From NCBI GenBank assembly GCA_009702845.1, contig WLHG01000079.1, forward strand, positions 1 to 5,484: DNA of 5,484 nucleotides, written 5' to 3'. The notes under the pieces were generated by a model. The model did not search any database. It was not told the DNA's origin and worked only from the letters and a program-made list of their open reading frames with translations. Source of the DNA: Actinomycetota bacterium. GTDB taxonomy: Bacteria; Actinomycetota; Actinomycetes; Nanopelagicales; Nanopelagicaceae. The position numbers were made by a program, and so were the translations under genes. Within the stretch, counting starts at the first letter, position 1; each line of letters starts with the position of its first letter. Positions 1 to 5,484 of the stretch are shown here, in pieces.

Positions 1-264
1 ATGGCTGCAGTCATTGCCGGCGGCATCATGCTCCTATTTATTGCCGCAATTATCAGCGTATGGGCGCGTGGGATGCTTATCGATTGCGGTTGTTTTGGCG
101 GTGGTGGGGCTATTGATCCATCAAAGGCGGCCGAAGTTCATAGGAAGTATGCCCTGGAGATTGCCCGTGATTCAGGATTGGCATTAATTGCGCTCTATCT
201 ATACTTTTTCCCTTACGGATTACTATCAGTTGAAAAACCGACCACAGCACATGAGGAGATCTAA
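1..264 (+). CDS. MauE-family membrane protein, C-terminal part (5' end outside window)
   Basis: This is the C-terminal 87 residues of a small integral membrane protein of the MauE (methylamine utilisation)/DoxX-like group. Seen in the sequence: a hydrophobic segment at about residues 1-22, a Cys-Gly-Cys-Phe-Gly motif at residues 29-33 with a glycine run after it, a polar stretch, and a second hydrophobic segment at about residues 58-75, then a short charged tail. The CGCFG motif between two membrane segments is typical of MauE proteins, which usually have about 150-200 residues and four membrane spans. Although the first codon of the window is ATG, it falls inside a membrane segment, so I treat the gene as truncated by the window edge. 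MauE was named for a role in maturing disulfide-rich methylamine dehydrogenase; in actinobacteria such proteins commonly sit beside DsbA-like proteins, as here. A role in passing electrons to or from the next gene's product is inference. The stop codon directly abuts the next start codon. Confidence 0.8.
   Translation: MAAVIAGGIMLLFIAAIISVWARGMLIDCGCFGGGGAIDPSKAAEVHRKYALEIARDSGLALIALYLYFFPYGLLSVEKPTTAHEEI
253..258 (+). promoter_or_regulatory. Ribosome-binding site of the DsbA-like gene
   Basis: GAGGAG lies inside the last codons of the MauE-like gene, six bases before the ATG at 265. It is the strongest Shine-Dalgarno sequence in the window and fixes the start of the DsbA-like gene. Because the upstream stop codon TAA is immediately followed by ATG, the two genes are probably translationally coupled. 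Confidence 0.85.
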
Positions 265-978
265 ATGTCCAAGCAGGCAAAGGCGAAGAACGGTGGAGAC
301 AATTTCACACGGTGGTTAGTAATTGGAATGGTTGCACTTGTTGTTGTAACAGGCGTCGTTTTTTCTATGATGAGCTCCTCGACTAAAGCCAACGAATCCT
401 TTGCCGCACTCAAGGATTACACACTTGGCGAAAAGGTGAGTGGGGCAATCGATACCACACAGGGATCAGGTTTAGTGCTAAATCCTGGAGGACCGGTTAA
501 AATTGATCTCTGGGAAGATCCTCAATGTCCTATTTGCCGAACTTTTGAAGAGGCAAATGGACAGTACATTGATGAGTTAGTGCGAACTAAAAAGGCGACA
601 GTTGTTTATCACGCCCTTTCATTTCTAGGGGATGAATCCGTCCGCGCTGCAAATGCACTGATGTGCTCTGCTGATGAGGGCCACTATCTCGATTACCATA
701 ATGCTCTTTATATTGTTCAACCAGCCTTAGAGAATTCGGGTTTCTTTACGAACGAGAACTTGATAAAGATCGGTGATTACATTGGACTCAAGAGTAAGAG
801 CTTTACAGACTGCGTTTCCAATGGCTCAAAGGCCGATGTAGTAAAAGCTCAATTGGATTCAATGCCTTCATTTAAAGTGACAGGCACTCCAACGGTTTTT
901 ATTAATGACAAACTGTGGGAACGCAAATCCAACGGCTTTGATCCTGCGGAGTTCCGACTCGCAGTAGAGGCTGGCTAA
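265..978 (+). CDS. Membrane-anchored DsbA-family thiol oxidoreductase (thioredoxin fold)
   Basis: A 237-residue protein of the DsbA/thioredoxin-like group (DSBA_2/Thioredoxin_4 type), expected to form or exchange disulfide bonds in exported proteins. Seen in the sequence: a short basic cytoplasmic N-terminus; one membrane anchor at about residues 17-36 with no lipobox or obvious cleavage site; a linker; then the thioredoxin fold with the active site Cys88-Pro-Ile-Cys91 in the context WEDPQCPICRTF. The family's cis-proline is in the TGTPTVFIN motif (Thr208-Pro209). Two further cysteines, Cys134 and Cys183, lie in the helical insertion and could form a second structural or shuttle disulfide. 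The topology places the catalytic domain outside the membrane. The start at 265 is supported by GAGGAG six bases upstream and by abutting the MauE-like gene, its likely redox partner. lgt starts three bases after the stop, so all three genes are probably cotranscribed. Oxidase versus isomerase/reductase activity cannot be decided from sequence. Confidence 0.93.
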   Translation: MSKQAKAKNGGDNFTRWLVIGMVALVVVTGVVFSMMSSSTKANESFAALKDYTLGEKVSGAIDTTQGSGLVLNPGGPVKIDLWEDPQCPICRTFEEANGQYIDELVRTKKATVVYHALSFLGDESVRAANALMCSADEGHYLDYHNALYIVQPALENSGFFTNENLIKIGDYIGLKSKSFTDCVSNGSKADVVKAQLDSMPSFKVTGTPTVFINDKLWERKSNGFDPAEFRLAVEAG

Positions 979-981
979 AAC

Positions 982-1800
982 TTGCTCCGTTCGATTCCAT
1001 CGCCAACGCTTTCGGCTCTGGAAATCGGGCCTCTTACTATACATATGTACGCTCTATGCATAATCTCTGGCATCGCCATTGCCATTTGGTTAGGCGATAA
1101 ACGATTTAAGGCCGCAGCACCCAATGGCGCATCAATCGTTTCAGAGGTAGCAATTGTCGCCGTACCGTTTGGAATAATTGGTGGCCGCATCTATCACGTT
1201 ATTTCCTCACCCGACGCCTACTTTGGCAGCGTAGGTCATCCTTTAGATGCTTTCAAAATATGGGAGGGCGGATTAGGAATCTGGGGCGCAATCTCGCTCG
1301 GTACTTTTGCAGCTTGGTTTAGATATCGTCAACTAGCAACAAGAGTTCAACTTCCACCATTTTCGCTATTCATGGATGCCTTAGCTCCTGGAGTTCTTTT
1401 CGCTCAAGCAGTTGGGCGTTTTGGAAACTGGTTTAACATCGAACTATTTGGGCGGCCTCTAGATGCTCCTTGGGCATTGTCGGTTCCACTCATTAATCGC
1501 CCGAATGGCTACAGCGGGTTTGCAACTTTTCACCCTACATTTTTATATGAGGCGCTGTGGAGCACGGCCCTGGCTATTCTGTTAATTATTTTCGGCAAGA
1601 GGCTTCGCGCGGGACAGGTTTTCGCTCTGTACATATTTGGGTACTGTCTTGGACGTGTTGCTATTGAATCGATTCGAATCGATGAGGCACATCACATCTT
1701 CGGCCTACGGTTAAATGTATGGGTTGGGATTTTGGTCGCAACTGGGGCACTCATTATGTATCGGCGATTGGGTAAAGCTACTGGCGGGGTTCTCGGGTAG
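982..1800 (+). CDS. lgt: Prolipoprotein diacylglyceryl transferase
   Basis: Lgt transfers the diacylglyceryl group of phosphatidylglycerol to the lipobox cysteine of prolipoproteins, the first step of lipoprotein maturation in the cytoplasmic membrane. The 272-residue product is a polytopic membrane protein of normal length. Seen in the sequence: the IPSP N-terminus and GPLTIHMYAL segment; the GGRIYH motif (residues 67-72); the Lgt signature GRFGNWFNIELFG (145-157) with Arg146, Asn149 and Glu154; the HPTFLYE motif (184-190); and the late GRVAIE motif with Arg225 and Glu229, which match E. coli Arg239 and Glu243 by motif alignment. Residue 101 is Trp in GGLGIWG where E. coli has the important His103; I recall the same replacement in mycobacterial Lgt. 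The start is TTG at 982, chosen because it gives the family's N-terminus in full and lies three bases after the DsbA-like stop, with GAGG at 967-970 as a weakly spaced ribosome-binding site. The VIT-family gene follows after 10 bases. Confidence 0.97.
   Translation: MLRSIPSPTLSALEIGPLTIHMYALCIISGIAIAIWLGDKRFKAAAPNGASIVSEVAIVAVPFGIIGGRIYHVISSPDAYFGSVGHPLDAFKIWEGGLGIWGAISLGTFAAWFRYRQLATRVQLPPFSLFMDALAPGVLFAQAVGRFGNWFNIELFGRPLDAPWALSVPLINRPNGYSGFATFHPTFLYEALWSTALAILLIIFGKRLRAGQVFALYIFGYCLGRVAIESIRIDEAHHIFGLRLNVWVGILVATGALIMYRRLGKATGGVLG
1668..1683. repeat. Perfect 16-bp palindrome inside lgt
   Basis: ATCGATTCGAATCGAT is its own reverse complement, centred between 1675 and 1676. It overlaps a direct repeat of GAATCGAT (1666-1673 and 1676-1683, ten-base spacing). 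It encodes Ser-Ile-Arg-Ile-Asp just after the conserved GRVAIE motif of Lgt, so coding constraint may explain much of it. No function is claimed. Confidence 0.9.
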
Positions 1801-1810
1801 GCTATTTGCC

Positions 1811-2518
1811 ATGCCACTAAGAGCTGTACGTGAACGAAATATGCAACACCGTACTCACCGTGCTGGCTGGCTTCGCGCAGCGGTTCTAGGTGCAAATGAT
1901 GGCCTAGTTTCAACTGCCTCGCTAATGATCGGTGTTGTAGCAGCTGGCAAGAATGATTTTCTTGTAACCGCTGGACTTGCAGGAATTACCGCCGGTGCGA
2001 TGTCGATGGCTGTTGGTGAATATGTTTCGGTTCGATCACAAAATGATGTTGAAGAGTCTGATCGGATTCTAGAAATAGAACATCTTGCAACCGATCCAGC
2101 GGGTGAGTTACTAGAGCTGCAAGACATCTATATCAATCGTGGATTAACTCCAGAGCTGGCAATGGAAGTTGCCACTGCAATGCATGCAAAGGATCCACTT
2201 GCAGCCCACTTACGCGATGAACTTGGTCAACATCCACACACTAAGGCCCGCCCAGTTCAAGCTGCGATTGCATCTGCAATCTCATTTACTGCCGGCGGAC
2301 TCATTCCATTTGCTGGGGCCTTTGCTCCAACCATGGGGGCCAAGGCGTGGAGCATCGTTGGATTTACTATCGCAGGCCTCGTGCTGACGGGGATTGTCAG
2401 TGCACGAACTGCTGGAGCCAAAGTCGTTGGTACGACGCTTCGAGTAATCATCGGAGGCTGCCTAGGTATGCTTATTACGGCGGGAATCGGCCAGATAGCT
2501 CAAGTCGCAGGCATTTAA
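1811..2518 (+). CDS. VIT1/CCC1-family membrane metal transporter
   Basis: A 235-residue integral membrane protein of the VIT1/CCC1 family; characterised members move Fe2+ or Mn2+ out of the cytosol. Seen in the sequence: an arginine-rich N-terminus; membrane segment 1 with the LGANDGLVSTASL motif, whose Asp30 corresponds to the conserved transport aspartate; membrane segment 2 (AGAMSMAVGEYVSV, Met64 and Met66); a polar acidic helical region at about residues 78-145, matching the cytoplasmic metal-binding domain and rich in Glu, Asp and His; then three more hydrophobic segments at about 151-172, 178-200 and 211-232. Five segments and this length are usual for the family. Two ATG starts are possible: 1811, ten bases after the lgt stop with a weak GTAGG upstream, and 1841 (225 residues), which lacks a visible ribosome-binding site but begins nearer the conserved HRAGWLRAAVLGANDG block. 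I prefer 1811 with low certainty. Metal specificity cannot be read from the sequence. Close spacing suggests cotranscription with lgt. Confidence 0.93.
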   Translation: MPLRAVRERNMQHRTHRAGWLRAAVLGANDGLVSTASLMIGVVAAGKNDFLVTAGLAGITAGAMSMAVGEYVSVRSQNDVEESDRILEIEHLATDPAGELLELQDIYINRGLTPELAMEVATAMHAKDPLAAHLRDELGQHPHTKARPVQAAIASAISFTAGGLIPFAGAFAPTMGAKAWSIVGFTIAGLVLTGIVSARTAGAKVVGTTLRVIIGGCLGMLITAGIGQIAQVAGI

Positions 2519-2540
2519 CCTCTAGTAAGAGCGGTTTTTG

Positions 2541-2567
2541 TTGCTACTCTTTGCACCGCAATAGCAA
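2541..2567 (+). other. Possible RNA hairpin in gltB leader (two-step stem)
   Basis: TTGCTA (2541-2546) pairs with TAGCAA (2562-2567), and inside it TTGC (2551-2554) pairs with GCAA (2558-2561) around an ACC triloop, leaving a four-base CTCT bulge on the left. A T-run lies just before the stem (2535-2539) but none follows it, so it does not look like an intrinsic terminator on the + strand. Confidence 0.4.
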
Positions 2568-2585
2568 GTAGTACCTGGGCCAAGG

Positions 2586-2607
2586 TTGTCCCGAAAAAAT
2601 TCGACAA
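2586..2607 (+). other. Inverted repeat upstream of gltB (hairpin or operator-like)
   Basis: TTGT-CC-CGAA, a four-base A loop, then TTCG-ACAA gives eight base pairs with a two-base CC bulge on the left arm. It ends 16 bases before the gltB start codon and just upstream of its ribosome-binding site. It could be an RNA stem affecting translation or a DNA site for a regulator; it does not match the GlnR box pattern as I know it. Confidence 0.4.
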
Positions 2608-2608
2608 T

Positions 2609-2613
2609 CGGAG
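2609..2613 (+). promoter_or_regulatory. Ribosome-binding site of gltB
   Basis: CGGAG lies ten bases before the ATG at 2624, a moderate Shine-Dalgarno with slightly long spacing. No other start codon occurs in this frame between the VIT stop codon and 2624, so this site and ATG together fix the gltB start. Confidence 0.6.
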
Positions 2614-2623
2614 CTCAATCGCC

Positions 2624-5484
2624 ATGGCCTTGCCTTCCAATTATCCACATGCACAGGGGCTCTATAACCCTGCCCAAGAACATGATGCATGCGGCGTTGC
2701 GATGGTGGCGACATTAAAGAAGGTTGCAACCCACGAAATTGTAGAGAAAGCTCTCACCGCTTTGCGCAACCTCGAACACCGCGGTGCATCGGGTGCTGAA
2801 CCAGATAGCGGTGATGGTGCAGGAATTCTTATTCGAATTCCTGACCAGTTCTTTCAAGAAGTAACTGATTTTGATTTACCAGCAGCGGGAACATATGCAA
2901 CGGGCATCGCCTTCGTAGAAAAAGGCGTTGATGTACATGTCGAGATTGCCCGCCTAGCAGCCGAGGAGGGCTTGACGGTTATTGGATGGCGTGATTTACC
3001 AATTAACCCAGCTTCACTCGGCAAGACCGCACTCTCTGTTATGCCAGATTTTCGGCAGTTATTTCTTAGTGGGTTAAAGAACGAAGATGGGCTCGTACTT
3101 GAGCGCATGGCATTTTGCCTAAGAAAGCGGGCAGAGCACACACTCCCACTTTATTTTCCATCACTTTCTGCCCAGACTATTGTCTATAAGGGGATGCTTA
3201 CAACTGGCCAGCTGGAAGAGTTTTTCCCAGATCTAAGTGATGAGCGCGTTGTTTCCCCACTAGCTCTAGTTCACTCCCGTTTTTCTACTAATACATTTCC
3301 TTCATGGCCATTGGCTCACCCATATCGCTTCATCGCACACAACGGTGAGATCAATACTGTTAAGGGCAATCGCAACTGGATGAGTGCACGCGAATCACTA
3401 CTTCAGAGTGATTTAATTCCTGGAGATCTAAAACGCCTGTTTCCAATTGTCCAAATGTCAGGAAGTGATTCGGCATCTTTTGATGAAGTCCTTGAACTTC
3501 TCTACCTAGGTGGTCGCTCACTCCCACATGCGATGCTAATGATGATTCCTGAAGCATGGGAAAACCACACGTCGATGTCCGAACTACGTCGTGATTTTTA
3601 TGCCTTCCATGCATCTTTGATGGAGCCATGGGATGGACCAGCGTGCGTAACTTTCACTGATGGACATCAAGTTGGCGCAGTCCTTGATCGAAATGGTCTT
3701 CGTCCATCGCGCTTCTGGGTTACGAAAGATGGATTAGTTGTCTTGGCCTCTGAAGTAGGTGTCTTGGACATAGCCCCTGAGGACATCGTTCGAAAAGGAC
3801 GATTGCAGCCGGGCAAGATGTTCTTGGTTGATATCGAGGCGGGCCGAATCATTGAAGATGAAGAGATAAAAGATTCATTGGCAAACGCTGCGCCGTACGG
3901 AGACTGGCTGCACGCTGGAATGGTGAAGTTAAGTGAACTCCCCGCTCGTGAACACATCATCTACCCGCACTCATCAGTTGTTCGACGCCAGCGCGCATTT
4001 GGTTATACAGAAGAAGAGTTACGCATCCTCGTTACTCCCATGGCACGTAACGGGATGGAGGCCTTAGGTTCGATGGGAACTGACACACCTATCGCTGCAC
4101 TTTCAAATAAACCACGTCTGCTCTTTGATTATTTCTCCCAACTTTTCGCTCAAGTTACTAATCCACCGCTGGATGCGATTCGCGAAGAGTTAGTTACAAG
4201 TTTAGGAACTGCGATGGGTCCAGAACACAATCTCCTTGACCCGGGCTCTAACTCATGTCGCCAGATTTCACTGGCATTTCCAGTTATCGACAATGACGAA
4301 CTTGCAAAGATTATTCATGTGAATGCTGATGGCGATCACCCAGGTTTAAGTGCATATGTTATCCGGGGACTTTTCTTTGTGGCCGATGGAGGAGATTCAC
4401 TTCGCGCAAGGCTCGATGAAATTAAGGCAGAAGTCTCAGCGGCGATTAATGATGGTGCTCGCATAATCGTTCTCTCGGATCGAGATGGCGACACTGAAGA
4501 GGCACCAATACCATCGCTTTTATTAACGTCGGCTGTGCACCACCACTTAATTCGTGAGAAGACACGTACCAAAGTTGGCTTAGTTGTCGAGGCCGGGGAT
4601 GTCCGAGAAGTTCACCACGTCGCACTTTTAATTGGCTATGGCGCAGCTGCAGTTAATCCTTATCTTGCTATGGAGAGTGCTGAAGATTTAGTTTTGCAGG
4701 GCGTTATTACCGGCATTACTCCTGAAAAAGCGGTTCGCAACTTAATTAAATCCCTTGGTAAAGGTGTATTAAAAGTTATGTCGAAGATGGGCATCAGCAC
4801 CATCGCCTCGTATACAGGAGCGCAGGTCTTTGAAGCCATCGGCCTAAGCGCCGACGTTGTCGATGAATTCTTTGTGGGCACGACCTCGCGCTTAGGTGGC
4901 GTCTCACTTGACGTTATTGCCCAAGAGACAATTGCCCGTCACAACATTGCATATCCACCCGGGGGAGAAGTACCGGGTACCAAACGACTTCCAATTGGTG
5001 GCGAGTACCAATGGCGCCGAGAGGGCGAGCCACATTTATTCGACCCTGAAACGGTTTTTGCCTTGCAACACTCAACACGAACAAAGCGTTACGACATTTT
5101 CAAGCGTTACACCAATCGCGTGAATGATCAAAGCACGCGGTTGATGACACTGCGCGGTCTATTTGCATTTAAAGAGCAAGCGGCCATTTCAATCGATGAA
5201 GTTGAGCCCGCTAGTGCGATCATTGCCCGCTTTTCTACCGGCGCAATGTCATATGGCTCGGTCTCACAAGAAGTGCACGAAACTCTTGCAATCGCAATGA
5301 ATCGCTTAGGTGCCAAGTCAAACACTGGTGAAGGCGGAGAAGATCCATCGCGTTATGTTGAAATGGATAACGGCGATTCAAAACGTTCGGCGATCAAACA
5401 GGTTGCATCAGGTCGCTTCGGAGTCACGAGTCAATATTTAGTAAATGCCGATGACATTCAAATTAAAATCGCACAAGGCGCTAA
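2624..5484 (+). CDS. gltB: Glutamate synthase large (alpha) subunit, N-terminal 953 codons (3' end outside window)
   Basis: GltB makes two glutamates from glutamine and 2-oxoglutarate, using electrons delivered by the small subunit GltD from NAD(P)H; it is cytoplasmic and central to ammonia assimilation. About two thirds of the usual ~1,500 residues are present, and the frame is open to the window end. Seen in the sequence: a 22-residue propeptide before Cys23 in HDACGVA, which becomes the N-terminal nucleophile after cleavage; Arg53 in [19 protein letters not shown] from residue 217; HNGEIN (239-244) with the oxyanion-hole Asn240-Gly241; and Asp282 in SGSDSASFD. Numbered from Cys23, Arg53 falls at 31 as in the Azospirillum enzyme. 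The central domain includes [10 protein letters not shown] (513-522), LDPGSNS (from 538) and [13 protein letters not shown] (from 668). The synthase FMN-binding domain begins with VMSKMGIST (718-726), GAMSYGS (873-879), SNTGEGGED (899-907) and ASGRFGV (928-934). The Fe-S cysteines and C-terminal beta-helix lie beyond the edge. gltD is expected downstream. No active-site residue in view is missing. Confidence 0.98.
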   Translation, partial: MALPSNYPHAQGLYNPAQEHDACGVAMVATLKKVATHEIVEKALTALRNLEHRGASGAEPDSGDGAGILIRIPDQFFQEVTDFDLPAAGTYATGIAFVEKGVDVHVEIARLAAEEGLTVIGWRDLPINPASLGKTALSVMPDFRQLFLSGLKNEDGLVLERMAFCLRKRAEHTLPLYFPSLSAQTIVYKGMLTTGQLEEFFPDLSDERVVSPLALVHSRFSTNTFPSWPLAHPYRFIAHNGEINTVKGNRNWMSARESLLQSDLIPGDLKRLFPIVQMSGSDSASFDEVLELLYLGGRSLPHAMLMMIPEAWENHTSMSELRRDFYAFHASLMEPWDGPACVTFTDGHQVGAVLDRNGLRPSRFWVTKDGLVVLASEVGVLDIAPEDIVRKGRLQPGKMFLVDIEAGRIIEDEEIKDSLANAAPYGDWLHAGMVKLSELPAREHIIYPHSSVVRRQRAFGYTEEELRILVTPMARNGMEALGSMGTDTPIAALSNKPRLLFDYFSQLFAQVTNPPLDAIREELVTSLGTAMGPEHNLLDPGSNSCRQISLAFPVIDNDELAKIIHVNADGDHPGLSAYVIRGLFFVADGGDSLRARLDEIKAEVSAAINDGARIIVLSDRDGDTEEAPIPSLLLTSAVHHHLIREKTRTKVGLVVEAGDVREVHHVALLIGYGAAAVNPYLAMESAEDLVLQGVITGITPEKAVRNLIKSLGKGVLKVMSKMGISTIASYTGAQVFEAIGLSADVVDEFFVGTTSRLGGVSLDVIAQETIARHNIAYPPGGEVPGTKRLPIGGEYQWRREGEPHLFDPETVFALQHSTRTKRYDIFKRYTNRVNDQSTRLMTLRGLFAFKEQAAISIDEVEPASAIIARFSTGAMSYGSVSQEVHETLAIAMNRLGAKSNTGEGGEDPSRYVEMDNGDSKRSAIKQVASGRFGVTSQYLVNADDIQIKIAQGA
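2820..2843. repeat. Perfect 9-bp inverted repeat early in gltB
   Basis: CAGGAATTC (2820-2828) and GAATTCCTG (2835-2843) are exact reverse complements separated by six bases. The sequence encodes the Ala-Gly-Ile-Leu-Ile-Arg-Ile-Pro stretch of the glutaminase domain, about 200 bases into gltB. No T-run follows, so it is not terminator-like. It could fold as an mRNA hairpin, or it may be a by-product of codon choice. Confidence 0.9.

Larger units (their letters stand above)
2519..2623 (+). promoter_or_regulatory. Intergenic leader between the VIT gene and gltB
   Basis: This 105-base gap is the only sizeable non-coding space in the window and the likeliest place for a gltB promoter or 5' control. 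It contains two short hairpins (2541-2567 and 2586-2607) and the gltB ribosome-binding site. I could not find a convincing -35/-10 pair, and there is no hairpin followed by a T-run that would mark an intrinsic terminator for the upstream operon. The gap has no stop codon in the gltB frame, which is also the VIT frame, but it has no ATG, GTG or TTG in that frame either, so it does not extend gltB. Confidence 0.5.

Noticed and set aside
1..3. ATG at base 1 as the true start of the MauE-like gene
   Set aside because: It sits inside a membrane segment, and an 87-residue product would lack about half of the usual MauE length; the gene most likely begins left of the window.
1715..1810. Upstream ATG at 1715 as the start of the VIT-family protein
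   Set aside because: It would add 32 residues that overlap the end of lgt in another frame and are not part of the transporter family; there is no matching ribosome-binding site.
2531..2559. Intrinsic terminator after the VIT gene (GCGGT at 2531-2535 with ACCGC at 2555-2559)
   Set aside because: The stem is only five pairs with a 19-base loop, and the T-run lies inside the loop side rather than after the stem.
2169..2571. Two plus-strand open frames of about 72-74 codons overlapping the end of the VIT gene
   Set aside because: They lie in other frames of the transporter gene, look compositionally odd (rich in His, Leu, Arg or Ser) and resemble no known protein.
2538..2574. Sigma-70-type promoter for gltB (TTGTTG with TAGCAA or TAGTAC)
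   Set aside because: Possible -35 and -10 hexamers match poorly or have the wrong spacing; I could not support a specific promoter.
2854..4881. Several minus-strand open frames of 65-97 codons opposite gltB
   Set aside because: They are antisense to a clearly conserved coding region, show no family features and have no visible ribosome-binding sites; they are shadows of gltB codon usage.
1..5484. CRISPR array, tRNA or rRNA gene, insertion sequence, phage or toxin-antitoxin genes
   Set aside because: Nearly all of the window is accounted for by five conserved genes; no regularly spaced repeats, terminal inverted repeats, transposase motifs or RNA gene signatures were seen.

Overview
This window reads as a piece of a bacterial chromosome with five genes, all on the + strand and tightly packed. 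The outer two are cut by the window edges. In order they are: the C-terminal part of a MauE-type membrane protein, a membrane-anchored DsbA-like thiol oxidoreductase, prolipoprotein diacylglyceryl transferase (lgt), a VIT1/CCC1-family metal transporter, and the first ~950 codons of the glutamate synthase large subunit (gltB). No RNA gene, mobile element, CRISPR array or phage gene was seen.

The organism is most likely an actinobacterium. The Lgt protein resembles mycobacterial Lgt (recalled from memory) more than the proteobacterial form: it has an IPSP N-terminus, a GGLGIWG segment and an early GDKR. The order DsbA-like protein, lgt, gltB is also familiar from actinobacterial chromosomes, where this neighbourhood often follows the trp genes. 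Base composition looks moderate by eye (mid to upper 40s percent G+C), and the genes are very close together. That would suit a streamlined freshwater actinobacterium of the acI/Nanopelagicales type, but this placement is inference and was not tested.

Layout: bases 1-264 hold the MauE fragment, which abuts the DsbA-like gene (265-978) with no gap and with a strong Shine-Dalgarno inside its own end. lgt (982-1800) starts at TTG three bases later. The VIT gene follows after 10 bases (preferred start 1811, stop 2518). A 105-base gap (2519-2623) is the only real intergenic space; it holds two small hairpins and the gltB ribosome-binding site. gltB runs from 2624 off the right edge.

The first three genes form a plausible cell-envelope unit. 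The MauE-like protein and the DsbA-like protein would handle thiol/disulfide exchange on the outer face of the membrane, and Lgt lipidates lipoproteins in the same place. The metal transporter may share their transcript. gltB belongs to nitrogen assimilation and may have its own control in the 105-base gap. No undescribed system is evident; the points worth checking are modest ones on redox pairing, start sites, a replaced active-site residue and short symmetric sequences.
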